A stretch of 63,913 nucleotides of DNA from Oscillospiraceae bacterium. GTDB lineage: Bacteria > Bacillota > Clostridia > Oscillospirales > CAG-272. The notes under the pieces were generated by a model, which saw nothing but the letters and a program-made list of their open reading frames with translations, did no database searches and was not told where the DNA came from. Below, piece by piece: positions 26,423 through 36,089 of the stretch. The stretch is from positions 1 to 63,913 of the forward strand of contig SVQT01000005.1 of the NCBI GenBank assembly GCA_015065215.1. Direction: 5' to 3'. A program made the translations under genes and the position numbers. Position 1 is the stretch's first letter; every line of letters starts with the position of its first letter.

Positions 26423-27814
26423 TTAGAAGCAGATCTTGCCGGGGTTGAGGATATTCTTCTCGTCAAACACCCGCTTGATGCCCTGCATCAGGGCAATGGG
26501 CGTTTCGCCGTACTGCTTTTTTAGATATTCCTTTTTTGCGTAGCCGATGCCGTGCTCGCCCGAGACAAGGCCGCCCAGCTCTTCCGCTTTTTGATACATC
26601 CGGTCAAAGCAAAGGGAGAGCGTCTTTTTCCAATCCGCATCGGAAAGGGCATCCCGACAGATGTAAACGTGCAGATTGCCGTCCCCCGCGTGGCCGAAGC
26701 TGGGGATACGTACCTTGTATTCGTCAGCCAGAGCGTGGGTGAACTTGATGAAGGCATCCACCTTGTTGACCGGTACGACAACGTCACATTCATCCATTTC
26801 GGTGGTAGAGGCCTTGATGGCTTCCAAAAAGGCGCCTCGCGCGGACCAGACCGATTTCTTGCGCTCCTCGGTATCCACGATATAGGCATCCAACGCGCCA
26901 ATTTCAAGGCAAAGATCGGCAACTGTTGCCATATCCTTTTCTACTTGCGCATCGCTATTGCCGTCAAAGGTTAGCAGAATGTAGGCATCGCTTTTGGTAT
27001 CGGGGAATTTTTTGCCCAGATAATCCTCAGAAAACAGAATGGTGTCCCGGGACATATACTCAATAGCGGTGGGGATTACCTTAGAACAGATGATCTTCGG
27101 TACCGCCTCAATGGCGCTTTTCATGTCAGGGAAGGGGACAAGCAGGCTGACCGAAACCTTGGGTAGCGGAACCAGCTTTAAAACCGCCTCGCAGATGATG
27201 CAAAGGGTGCCCTCGGAGCCGATGACCAAATCCTTTAAACTATAGCCGGAGCTGTTCTTAGCGACCGCTTGACCAAGGGTTAGGATCTCGCCGTTTGGCA
27301 TGACGACCGTCAGTGAGCGGACGTAATCTCTGGTCACGCCGTACTTCACCGCCCGCATGCCGCCGGCGTTGGTCGAGATGTTACCGCCGATGGTGGCCGA
27401 CTTCTCGCCGGGATCGGGGGGATAGAGGAAATCGTTTTCCTCGGCAAAAGCGGCAAGCTCCATGAGAAGCACACCGGGCTGAACCGTAACGGTTAAACGG
27501 TCCTTATCCAAAGAGAGAATTTTGTTCATCTTGGTGGTTTCCAGCAGTATGCCGCCTTTCACCGGCACTGCCGCGCCGACTAAGCCTGTGCCGCTGCCGC
27601 GTACCGTCACCGGAATATTGCGGGTAAAGGCGTGCTTCATCACCGCCGCCACCTGATCGGTGGTGCGCACCCGTACCAGCGCCTCAGGCATATGCGAGAT
27701 ACCGCCCAGCTCATCGTGGGCATAATCGGGATTGATGGCGTCGCCGCATAGGACCTCCAGGCCCTCAATTTGCCGCAATGCGGCAATATCCTGCGCTGTC
27801 ATCTTGTTATACAT
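26423..27814 (-). CDS. GlcD/LctD-type FAD-binding 2-hydroxyacid dehydrogenase
   Basis: [35 protein letters not shown]_binding_4 signature; [29 protein letters not shown]. Confidence 0.9.
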   Translation of the reverse strand: MYNKMTAQDIAALRQIEGLEVLCGDAINPDYAHDELGGISHMPEALVRVRTTDQVAAVMKHAFTRNIPVTVRGSGTGLVGAAVPVKGGILLETTKMNKILSLDKDRLTVTVQPGVLLMELAAFAEENDFLYPPDPGEKSATIGGNISTNAGGMRAVKYGVTRDYVRSLTVVMPNGEILTLGQAVAKNSSGYSLKDLVIGSEGTLCIICEAVLKLVPLPKVSVSLLVPFPDMKSAIEAVPKIICSKVIPTAIEYMSRDTILFSEDYLGKKFPDTKSDAYILLTFDGNSDAQVEKDMATVADLCLEIGALDAYIVDTEERKKSVWSARGAFLEAIKASTTEMDECDVVVPVNKVDAFIKFTHALADEYKVRIPSFGHAGDGNLHVYICRDALSDADWKKTLSLCFDRMYQKAEELGGLVSGEHGIGYAKKEYLKKQYGETPIALMQGIKRVFDEKNILNPGKICF

Positions 27815-29000
27815 GGCGACCCTCCTTTACCTTTTCGATCAGTCGGGGGAGAATTTCGTTCACGTCTCCTATCAAACAGTAGTGCGCAATATCAAAGATG
27901 GGGGCATTTCGATCCGTGTTGACTGCCACAATGCAATCCGAGGCCTTCATGCCTGCCGCAAACTGTACCGCCCCCGAAATACCGAGGCAGATGATCAGCT
28001 TGGGCTTGACGGTTCTGCCGGAAAGACCGATCTGACGCTTGGCGTCAAAAATATTGCTTTCCACCATGGGTCTTGTGCAGGCGACGACGCCGCCCAGCAG
28101 ATCGGCAAGCTCCTTGGCGCCCTGGCGCAAGCTTTCGGAAGAAGCGCCGCGGCCTACAGCTACGATCACATCCGCCTCAGCAATGTCAATATCCTTGGGT
28201 TTTTCGAAGGATGCCAAAACGTCAATCGCGGATTTTCTCATCTTGTCAGTGACCGTCATCCCGATCACCTGTCCGGTTGGACACGGGGTAGGCGCAGGCT
28301 CGGCAAACACCTTATAGCGCACGGTACAGAATTGCGGTCTGGTGTTGGGGGTAATGATTTGCGCCATGATATTGCCGCCGAAAGCGGGGCGAATCTGTAC
28401 CAGATCGGTGTTTTCTTTCATTTCCAGTACCGTACAGTCAGCGGTGAGGCCGGTACGACAGCGCGCTGCCACGCGAGGGGCAAGTTGCCGCCCCAGATTT
28501 GTGGCGCCCACCAGCACCGAGGAGGGCTTTTCTTTTTCGATAAAGTCGCAGAATGCTGCCGTATAAGGCTCAATGCGAAATTCGGCAAAGGCGGGATCGT
28601 CATACAAGAAGACCTTGTCTACGCCGTAAGCAAGTAGCTCCTGCGCCTGTTTTTTCATCCCGTTGCCGATCATAATGGCATAAACAGGGTGCCCTGTCAC
28701 GCCGGCCAGCTCCTTGGCCTTGCCGCAAAGCTCCAGGGTGACGCGGTGAAGCTTTCCGCTGGAGCAATCCGCGTAAACGCATATACCTCGCCAAAGAGAT
28801 TTGTCTATTTTTTGTACCGTTTCCTCTTCAAAGGTGACAAGCCCCTCGCCCTTGCGTACGCACATTTTGCACATTTTGCAAGCGGAGTTGATTTCTAATT
28901 TGCTGTCCTGATATGTAATGGCGTTAAAGGGGCAGAGCTTTACCAATGCCGCCGCCTTTTCAGGGGTAACTTTTTCATGATGTATGATCAATTTTCCCAT
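27807..29000 (-). CDS. etfA: electron transfer flavoprotein alpha subunit with N-terminal Fe-S region
   Basis: GRGASSES...[45 protein letters not shown]-term LCPFNA + CKMCKMC. Confidence 0.93.
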   Translation of the reverse strand: MGKLIIHHEKVTPEKAAALVKLCPFNAITYQDSKLEINSACKMCKMCVRKGEGLVTFEEETVQKIDKSLWRGICVYADCSSGKLHRVTLELCGKAKELAGVTGHPVYAIMIGNGMKKQAQELLAYGVDKVFLYDDPAFAEFRIEPYTAAFCDFIEKEKPSSVLVGATNLGRQLAPRVAARCRTGLTADCTVLEMKENTDLVQIRPAFGGNIMAQIITPNTRPQFCTVRYKVFAEPAPTPCPTGQVIGMTVTDKMRKSAIDVLASFEKPKDIDIAEADVIVAVGRGASSESLRQGAKELADLLGGVVACTRPMVESNIFDAKRQIGLSGRTVKPKLIICLGISGAVQFAAGMKASDCIVAVNTDRNAPIFDIAHYCLIGDVNEILPRLIEKVKEGRHV

Positions 29001-29013
29001 TTTTACCCCCTCC

Positions 29014-29802
29014 TTATACCAGTTTTTTGTCACGAAGCAGCTGATACAGCGCTTCTGCCTGCTCGTCGGCGGTACCGGCTATGTCGTGTTTTTGATCGTT
29101 TTTCTCGGGAGGGAAAATGCGCTCCACTTGGGTTGCCGAGCCATTCAAGCCGTAATGGGTGGGATCCTGATCTTCAAAATCGGCAAAGGAGAGAAATTTG
29201 ACTGTGCCCTCGGTTAAGGTCTTTTTGATCTTATAAGAGGGCAGTCGGGGCGTGTTAATATCCCCGTCTACCGAAATAAGGCAGGGGAACGACACGCTCA
29301 TTTGCACATTTTTGTCGTCAAGCGAGGCGGTCAGATAGATCTTGCCATCTTGTATGTCTTCGACCGACAACACCCCCGAAACATTGGCAAGCCCCATATA
29401 TTCCGCTACCTCGGCACCCACCTGAGCGGTATCACCGTCGGTGGTCTGCTTGCCGCAGACGATCAGGTCATAGCTGCCGGATTTTTGTATCCCTTGAGAG
29501 AGAGTATAGGCGGTTGCCAATACATCGGCACCCGCAAATTTGCGGTCCGAAAGCACTGTGCCGCCGGCAGCACCCATGCAGACCGTCTCCTCAATGACCG
29601 CTCTCGCCTGTGGCGGGCCCATGGTGATGCTCTCTACCGTGCCGCCGTATTTTTCCGCCAGCGTGAGGGCGGTTTCAATGGCATAAAGATCATAAGGATT
29701 GATCTTGCTTTGCACACCGCTTCGCTTCAACACACCGGTAACCGGATCCACCTCGACATGATTGGAGCCGGGCACCTGCTTGACACAGACCAAAATCTTC
29801 AT
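29014..29802 (-). CDS. etfB: electron transfer flavoprotein beta subunit
   Basis: MKILVCVKQVPG; NPYDLYAIETALTLAEKYGG; DLIVCGKQTTDGDTAQVGAEVAEYMG. Confidence 0.95.
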   Translation of the reverse strand: MKILVCVKQVPGSNHVEVDPVTGVLKRSGVQSKINPYDLYAIETALTLAEKYGGTVESITMGPPQARAVIEETVCMGAAGGTVLSDRKFAGADVLATAYTLSQGIQKSGSYDLIVCGKQTTDGDTAQVGAEVAEYMGLANVSGVLSVEDIQDGKIYLTASLDDKNVQMSVSFPCLISVDGDINTPRLPSYKIKKTLTEGTVKFLSFADFEDQDPTHYGLNGSATQVERIFPPEKNDQKHDIAGTADEQAEALYQLLRDKKLV

Positions 29803-29940
29803 CGAATGCCTCCGTTTTAAGAATGATATACAATAAAATTATATCATATTTTTCTTTGATGTTCAATATATCCGGTAAATAAATGTATTCTCCGCTTATT
29901 TTGCGCAAGATCCTTCCCGAAAAGGCGAGCGCTAAGCAAG

Positions 29941-29975
29941 CGAAAGCCCCATTCGCGCGGCGAATGGGGCTTTCG
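29941..29975. repeat. 16-bp perfect hairpin without clear U-tract
   Basis: CGAAAGCCCCATTCGC-GCG-GCGAATGGGGCTTTCG. Confidence 0.9.
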
Positions 29976-29977
29976 TA

Positions 29978-31177
29978 TCATTTTTGCTGGTATTCCTCGG
30001 CCAGCGCCGCAAAAGCGGGCAGAGCGTTCTTTACACGCGCGTAATCGGTGCAGTAAGCAATGCGCACATAGCCGCTAACGCCGAAATCGTCGCAGGGAAC
30101 CACCAGGAGCTCATGCTTTTTTGCTGCCTCATAGAAGCGGTAGGCATCCTTCTCCAAAGCCCTCACAAAGAGGTAAAAGGCGCCGTCTGGCTTGACGCAC
30201 TCATAGCCGTAGGCGGTCAGACTATTGTAGAGCAGATCGCGATTCTTTTTATAGGCCTCCACGTTCACCTTGGCTTCCAGACAGTTGGCGATAACCTGTT
30301 GAAAAAGACTGGGAGCGCAGACATAGCCAAGCGATCTGCCGGCGCCGCAAACGGCAAGATAGATGCTTTTTGCATCCTCCATCTGAGGGCAAACCGCTAT
30401 GTAGCCGATACGCTCACCGGGCAAAGAGAGCGACTTGGAATAGGAGTAACAAACCAGTGTGTTAGGGTAATAATTCATGAGGTAGGGAACAGAAACATCG
30501 GCATAAACCAGCTCACGGTAAGGCTCGTCGGCGATCAGATAGATCACCTTGCCGTATTCCTTGGATTTACGCTCCAAAACCGCGCAAAGGGCACGGATGG
30601 TCTCCTCGGAGTAAACAACACCGCTGGGGTTGTTGGGGGAGTTGACAATGACCGCCTTGGTGTGCTCGTTGATCTTGCTTTCAAAATCTGCAATATCTAC
30701 CTGAAAGGTTTTTTCGGTCGGTTGGCTGATGACGATCTTACCGCCGGCGTTTTCAATGAACACACGATACTCGGTAAAGAAGGGGGCGAAAACGACGCAC
30801 TCGTCACCCTGTCCCTCCTCGATAACCGCCTTTAGTGAGATAGAAAGAGAAGCGGCGGCGCCGCAGGTCATATAAAGCAGGTCGGGGGACATCTCCACAC
30901 CAAAATCGCGGGTGATACGCTCTGCGATGGCGCGGCGCACATTGGCATCGCCTTGGGCGGAGGTATAACCGTGCAAAAGCACCGAATTTTGCGTATCCAA
31001 CAGATGGCGGATGGCGTCATTGACCTCGGTAGGGGCAGGAACACTGGGGTTGCCCAGACTGAAATCAAACACCTTGTCGGCGCCGATCTCGGCTGCTCTT
31101 TGCTTGCTATATTCAAAAATCTCACGGATGATCGAGCGCTTATTGCCAAGCGCAAACATTTTTTGATTGTAACCCAT
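29978..31177 (-). CDS. PLP-dependent aminotransferase class I/II
   Basis: NSPNNPSGVVYS; YSYSKSLSLPGERIGYI (PLP Lys). Confidence 0.92.
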   Translation of the reverse strand: MGYNQKMFALGNKRSIIREIFEYSKQRAAEIGADKVFDFSLGNPSVPAPTEVNDAIRHLLDTQNSVLLHGYTSAQGDANVRRAIAERITRDFGVEMSPDLLYMTCGAAASLSISLKAVIEEGQGDECVVFAPFFTEYRVFIENAGGKIVISQPTEKTFQVDIADFESKINEHTKAVIVNSPNNPSGVVYSEETIRALCAVLERKSKEYGKVIYLIADEPYRELVYADVSVPYLMNYYPNTLVCYSYSKSLSLPGERIGYIAVCPQMEDAKSIYLAVCGAGRSLGYVCAPSLFQQVIANCLEAKVNVEAYKKNRDLLYNSLTAYGYECVKPDGAFYLFVRALEKDAYRFYEAAKKHELLVVPCDDFGVSGYVRIAYCTDYARVKNALPAFAALAEEYQQK

Positions 31178-31183
31178 TCTAAA

Positions 31184-31996
31184 TTACCTCATTCCAAGGA
31201 GCCTCTTCGCGTTTTGAAAGAAGAGCTTGTCCTCTGTCTTTTTGCCCAGCGCGAAGGAGCGCAAAATTTCTACATCCCTCTCGATACTGCTCCAGGGTGA
31301 GTCGGTAGCGAACAGAACGCGATCTTCACCGTGCTTTTGCAGGATCTCACGGAACAGCTGGGGGGTGATAAAGCGCAAAATATACGCCGTATCAAAATAA
31401 ACGTCAAGGCCGCACAGGGTTTTTACTACCTCTTCAAGCATCTCGTTGGCACCATAGTGAGCCAACACCAGCTTGCTGTAGGGAACAGCCTCGATCAGCC
31501 GCTTGGCGCGGCTTGGGGGACAACGCACCGGCAGGCCGCGGTAGGCACCATCAACGCCGGCGTGTGTGACAACGATCAACCCATGCCGCTTGGCGGCTGT
31601 CAAAATCTGCACATAACCCGCGTCGTCGATAAAGGTTTCCTGATAATCGGGGTGGAGCTTAACGCCAAGAAAGCCGTTTGCGGCGATCCAAGCCATTTTT
31701 TCCTCGATCCGCTCGCATTTCGGGTGAATGCCCGCAAAAGAAATCAGCCGCCGCGGCTGATTTGCGAAGGTGCGGTTGATCTCGGTGGCAAAGCGGTTGA
31801 CGCTGTCAAACTGGGAAGGACTGGTTAAAACAGGCAAGGTGATAGCCAGATCCGCCGCGCCCTTTTTCATCTCAGACAGCAGTCCGTCGACAGAGCCGTT
31901 CGAAAAGGGCGGAATGCCGCCCTTTTTTGATAGCAGATCAATGGTTTTTTGCGCGATTTTGTCGGGGAAGATGTGCGTGTGAAAATCAATAATCAT
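31184..31996 (-). CDS. amidohydrolase family (TIM-barrel) protein
   Basis: IIDFHTHIFPDKIA; LVLAHYGAN; LFATDSPWS. Confidence 0.9.
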   Translation of the reverse strand: MIIDFHTHIFPDKIAQKTIDLLSKKGGIPPFSNGSVDGLLSEMKKGAADLAITLPVLTSPSQFDSVNRFATEINRTFANQPRRLISFAGIHPKCERIEEKMAWIAANGFLGVKLHPDYQETFIDDAGYVQILTAAKRHGLIVVTHAGVDGAYRGLPVRCPPSRAKRLIEAVPYSKLVLAHYGANEMLEEVVKTLCGLDVYFDTAYILRFITPQLFREILQKHGEDRVLFATDSPWSSIERDVEILRSFALGKKTEDKLFFQNAKRLLGMR

Positions 31997-32012
31997 TTAA
32001 GAGCCTCTTTGA

Positions 32013-32441
32013 TTAAATGTTAGAAAGCTCCTCGCAGGAAATGGTATCAACGCCGTTGTCGGCAAGGATCTTATCTGTTTTTTGAATATCCGAAGCCTTT
32101 AACACCACATAGGCCTCGTCGGATTCGATGGAAAGGCCGTACATGTATTCAATGTTGATCTTGTTGTCGTCAATGATTTTTAAAAGGCTCTGTAAGCTGC
32201 CTACCTTGTGGGGGATTTTGATGATTGAAACATCAGAGAGCAGAGAAGAGAAGCCGCTTTCCGAAAGCTTTTCCTTTCCCTTGGCAGCGTTGTCCACAAT
32301 CAGGCGGAGCAAGCCGTACTCGGTGGTGTCGGCAAGGCTGAGAGAGAGAATATTGACATCATTCTCCTTGAGTACATTCAACACCTCAGAAAGTCTGCCG
32401 GATCTGTTTTCAATGAATACAGTCAACTGCTTTGCAAACAT
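32013..32441 (-). CDS. ACT domain protein (tandem ACT)
   Basis: QLTVFIENRSGRLSEVLNVLKENDVNILSLSL and repeat VGSLQSLLKIIDDNKINIEYMYG. Confidence 0.88.
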   Translation of the reverse strand: MFAKQLTVFIENRSGRLSEVLNVLKENDVNILSLSLADTTEYGLLRLIVDNAAKGKEKLSESGFSSLLSDVSIIKIPHKVGSLQSLLKIIDDNKINIEYMYGLSIESDEAYVVLKASDIQKTDKILADNGVDTISCEELSNI

Positions 32442-32458
32442 AGTAGGATCCTCCTTTA

Positions 32459-33757
32459 TCAGTACAATTTGCGCTTATCAATGACGTGAACAGCCTTGCC
32501 CTCGCTACGCACCAGGGTTTGGGGCTCTACGATCTTGATTTTGGCGTTAATGCCAAGCGCTTGTTGAATTACGTGAGCAATCTTTTTGGTCATGGTTTCA
32601 ATGGCGCGGATCTCGTCAGTGTAGTACTTGGGGTCCAGCTCCACCTGAATTTCCAGTGTGTCCAGATTGTTTACACGGTCCACGACCATCATATAGTGAG
32701 GGGTAACCTCCTCTACCTCGATGAGCGCTGCCTCCACCTGGCTTGGGAATACATTGACACCGCGGATGATCAGCATATCGTCCACACGTCCCTTGAAGCG
32801 GGAGATGCGGGCACTGGTACGGCCGCATTCGCACTGGGCGTGGTCGATGCTGGTCAGATCCTTGGTCCTGTAACGGATCATGGGGATACCCTCCTTGGTA
32901 AGGGTGGTAAAGGCCAGCTCGCCGGTTTCGCCGTCCGCAACCGGAGAGAGGGTGGCGGTGTTCAGCACTTCGGGGTAAAAGTGATCCTCGCAAACATGAA
33001 GGCCCTTGTGGTAAGCACAGTCGCAGGCCACACCCGGACCCATGATCTCACTGAGACCATAAATATCGTAGGCTTTGATATGCAGTCTTGTTTCGATTTC
33101 GTGGCGCATCTTTTCGGTCCAGGGCTCCGCGCCGCAGATGGCTGCCTTCAGCTTGATCTGATCCAGCAGACCCTCGCTTGCCAGCACCTCGGAGATGTGC
33201 AACAGGTAAGAGGGGGTACAGGCAATAGCGGTGGCACCGAAGTCTACCATCATGGTCGTCAGCTTTTTGGAGTTGCCGGTGCTCATCGGTACAACGGTCG
33301 CGCCGATTTTCTCGGCACCGCCGTGGGCCCCAAGGCCGCCGGTAAAGAGGCCGTAGCCATAAGCGATCTGTACAATGTCGTCCTTGCCGACGCCCGCCAT
33401 GGTCAGGCATCGTGCCACGCACTCAGACCAAACATCCAGATCGTAGCGGGTATAGCCCACAACGGTGGCCTTTCCGGTGGTACCGCTGGAGGCGTGGATG
33501 CGAACGATTTCAGAGTTTGGAACGGCAAAAAGCCCAAACGGGTAGTTGTCGCGCAGGTCGTCCTTGGTGGTAAAGGGCAGCTTGGTAATATCCTCAATGC
33601 TCTTAATATCGCCGGGCATGAGGTCAATAGCTTGCATCTTTTTGCGGTAGAATTCTACATTGTGATAAACATAGTCTACCAATTTGACCAGTCGTTTGCT
33701 TTGCAGAGCGGTCATTTCGTCTCTGCTCATGCACTCTTTTGTTTCATTCCAAATCAT
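32459..33757 (-). CDS. paaK: phenylacetate-CoA ligase family
   Basis: RIHASSGTTGKATVVGYT; YGLSEIMGPGV; YRTKDLT; FKGRVDDMLIIRGVNVFPSQVE. Confidence 0.92.
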   Translation of the reverse strand: MIWNETKECMSRDEMTALQSKRLVKLVDYVYHNVEFYRKKMQAIDLMPGDIKSIEDITKLPFTTKDDLRDNYPFGLFAVPNSEIVRIHASSGTTGKATVVGYTRYDLDVWSECVARCLTMAGVGKDDIVQIAYGYGLFTGGLGAHGGAEKIGATVVPMSTGNSKKLTTMMVDFGATAIACTPSYLLHISEVLASEGLLDQIKLKAAICGAEPWTEKMRHEIETRLHIKAYDIYGLSEIMGPGVACDCAYHKGLHVCEDHFYPEVLNTATLSPVADGETGELAFTTLTKEGIPMIRYRTKDLTSIDHAQCECGRTSARISRFKGRVDDMLIIRGVNVFPSQVEAALIEVEEVTPHYMMVVDRVNNLDTLEIQVELDPKYYTDEIRAIETMTKKIAHVIQQALGINAKIKIVEPQTLVRSEGKAVHVIDKRKLY

Positions 33758-33769
33758 AGTTATTCCCCC

Positions 33770-34342
33770 TTAGCGCTTTGCCTCATACCCGCAAAGGAAA
33801 GCTTTTTTGTTGATTTCAATGGTTTTGGCGGGAACAGTGGTTTCTACCGTTTTCAGCCAGGTATCAAGGTCAAAGCCGATATAGCTTGCGGCATATCCCA
33901 GTACTACCGAGTTGAGCACCTTGCTGTTGCCCAGCTCTAAGGCGATCTTTTGACCGTCAATGGCACAGACCTGGTGGCGCTCGGAAAGTGTTTCCAAAAT
34001 GTCAGCGGGGTATTCCTTGGCGCCGATCACCACTGTCATCGGGTCAATACGGCAGTCGTTGACCACCAACACGCCGTCTTTTTTTAGAAAATGCGCGTAG
34101 CGGAGTGCCTCCAGGCGTTCAAAGGCGATGATCACGTCTGCCTGGCCCTCTTCCACGACCGGTTCGCTGACCTTTTCACCAAAGCGGACAAAGGTTACCA
34201 CGCTACCGCCGCGCTGTGCCATACCGTGTACCTCAGAAATCTTGACGTCAAGGCCCATCGAAAGGGCTGTTTTACCGATAATTCTACTGGTCAGCAGGGT
34301 ACCCTGGCCGCCCACACCTACGATCATAATATTTTTTGTCAT
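33770..34342 (-). CDS. iorB: indolepyruvate ferredoxin oxidoreductase beta subunit
   Basis: IMIVGVGGQGTLLTSRIIG; EVHGMAQRGGSVVTFVRFG. Confidence 0.93.
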   Translation of the reverse strand: MTKNIMIVGVGGQGTLLTSRIIGKTALSMGLDVKISEVHGMAQRGGSVVTFVRFGEKVSEPVVEEGQADVIIAFERLEALRYAHFLKKDGVLVVNDCRIDPMTVVIGAKEYPADILETLSERHQVCAIDGQKIALELGNSKVLNSVVLGYAASYIGFDLDTWLKTVETTVPAKTIEINKKAFLCGYEAKR

Positions 34343-34345
34343 GAC

Positions 34346-36085
34346 TTATCTCTCCACTACCTTAATGGCATTGAATTTGCAGTAGTTCTGGCAAAGACCG
34401 CAGCCGTTACACATGGTCGCGTCAATCCTTACCTTGCCGTCCTCACCCTTGGTCATAGCAGGGCATCCGATCCTCATGCAGGCACCGCATTTGCGGCACA
34501 GCTCGGCATCCACCACACACTTGTTCGGGAACTTTTGACCTTTCAGCAGTACGCAGGGGGATTTGGTGATGATTACGGTGAGGGTATCACTTGCCACACT
34601 CTCGCGGATCACCTGCTCCAAGCCCTTCACGTCAAAGGCGTTGATCTCGATCACGTTCGGCACGCCGACCGAGCGGCAGAGCGCGGCCAGATCAATGGCG
34701 TAGGTCTCCTCGCCCTTCAGGGTCTTACCGGTGGCGGCGTGATCCTGATGCCCGGTCATACCGGTGGTGCGGTTGTCCAGAATCATTACGGTGCCGGTGG
34801 ATTTGTTGTAGACCATATTGATCAGCGAGTTGATGCCGGTATGTAGGAAGGTGGAGTCACCGATCACGGCGACCCAGTTCTTGATATAATCCTTGCCCTT
34901 GGCCTTTTCCATGCCGTGCAGAGCGGAAATGCTGGCACCCATGCAGATGGTGGTATCAATGACGCCGAGGGGGGCGACAGCGCCAAGGGTATAGCAGCCA
35001 ATGTCGCCGGAGGCGTGGATTTTCAGTTTATTCAGTACCGAGAAGATGCTTCTGTGGGGGCAACCGGGGCAAAGGATAGGCGGGCGGTTGGGCGCTTCCT
35101 GTTTTTCAAACACGGCATCATCCTTGCCAAACAGCACACGGCGCAGCAGATTGGCGCTGTATTCGCCCTGACGGGTGAAGCACTCCTTGCCCTTGACATC
35201 AAGTCCCCAGGCGCGGATCTGCTCTTCGATGACCGGCTCCAGCTCCTCAAAAACGTAGACGGTTTCTACTTCCTTTACAAAATTTTCAATCATCTCACGG
35301 GAAAGGGGATTTACCAAGCCCAATTTTAATACGCTGGCATCAGGGCAAACCTCTTTTACGTACTGATAAGCGATACCGCAAGTGATAAAGCCGATCTTTT
35401 TGTCCCCCATTTCCACGCGGTTGACGGGGAAGGTAGCGGCGTCGGCTGCCATCCGTTTTTCTCTGTCCTCGACCACCAGATGTCTGCCGATGGCGGAGGC
35501 GGGCATCATCACGTATTTGGGAACGGTGCGCTCATAGGGCTTATCGGCTACCTCCACACGGTCGCACAGCTCGACGGTGCTTTGCGAGTGCGCCAGCTTG
35601 GTGGTGGTACGCAGGATGACGGGGGTGTCATATTTTTCGCTGAGCTCATAAGCGTATTTCATAAAGTCCTTGGCCTCTTGGCTGTCGGAGGGCTCCAGCA
35701 CTGGAACGTGAGCGGAGCGGCCGATCATGCGGGTGTCCTGCTCGTTTTGCGAGCTGGCAAGGCCGGGGTCGTCGGCGACCACCAGAACAGAACCGCCGTT
35801 TACACCGGTGTAAGCAAAGGTGTAAAGAGGATCGCTTGCCACGTTCAATCCCACGTGCTTCATGCACGCCATACTACGCACACCGGAAATCGAGGCGCCG
35901 ATGGCAACCTCAGCGGCAACCTTTTCGTTGGGTGCCCATTCGGTGTAGATTTCGTCGTATTTTGCCAGATATTCGCTGATTTCGGTGCTCGGCGTTCCGG
36001 GATAAGCACTGGAAAGCTTTACGCCTGCCTCAAAGGCGCCTCTCGCGATCGCCTCGTTACCGAGCATGATTGTTTTGTTTGCCAT
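34346..36085 (-). CDS. iorA: indolepyruvate ferredoxin oxidoreductase alpha subunit
   Basis: LGNEAIARGAFEAGVKLSSAYPGTPSTEI; GDIGCYTLGA; ferredoxin-like CRKCGACMRIGCPAM / CNGCGLCQNYCKFNAI. Confidence 0.95.
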   Translation of the reverse strand: MANKTIMLGNEAIARGAFEAGVKLSSAYPGTPSTEISEYLAKYDEIYTEWAPNEKVAAEVAIGASISGVRSMACMKHVGLNVASDPLYTFAYTGVNGGSVLVVADDPGLASSQNEQDTRMIGRSAHVPVLEPSDSQEAKDFMKYAYELSEKYDTPVILRTTTKLAHSQSTVELCDRVEVADKPYERTVPKYVMMPASAIGRHLVVEDREKRMAADAATFPVNRVEMGDKKIGFITCGIAYQYVKEVCPDASVLKLGLVNPLSREMIENFVKEVETVYVFEELEPVIEEQIRAWGLDVKGKECFTRQGEYSANLLRRVLFGKDDAVFEKQEAPNRPPILCPGCPHRSIFSVLNKLKIHASGDIGCYTLGAVAPLGVIDTTICMGASISALHGMEKAKGKDYIKNWVAVIGDSTFLHTGINSLINMVYNKSTGTVMILDNRTTGMTGHQDHAATGKTLKGEETYAIDLAALCRSVGVPNVIEINAFDVKGLEQVIRESVASDTLTVIITKSPCVLLKGQKFPNKCVVDAELCRKCGACMRIGCPAMTKGEDGKVRIDATMCNGCGLCQNYCKFNAIKVVER

Positions 36086-36089
36086 GATT

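Noticed and set aside
32486-33940. 484-aa plus-strand ORF
   Set aside because: Antisense to paaK; shadow ORF.
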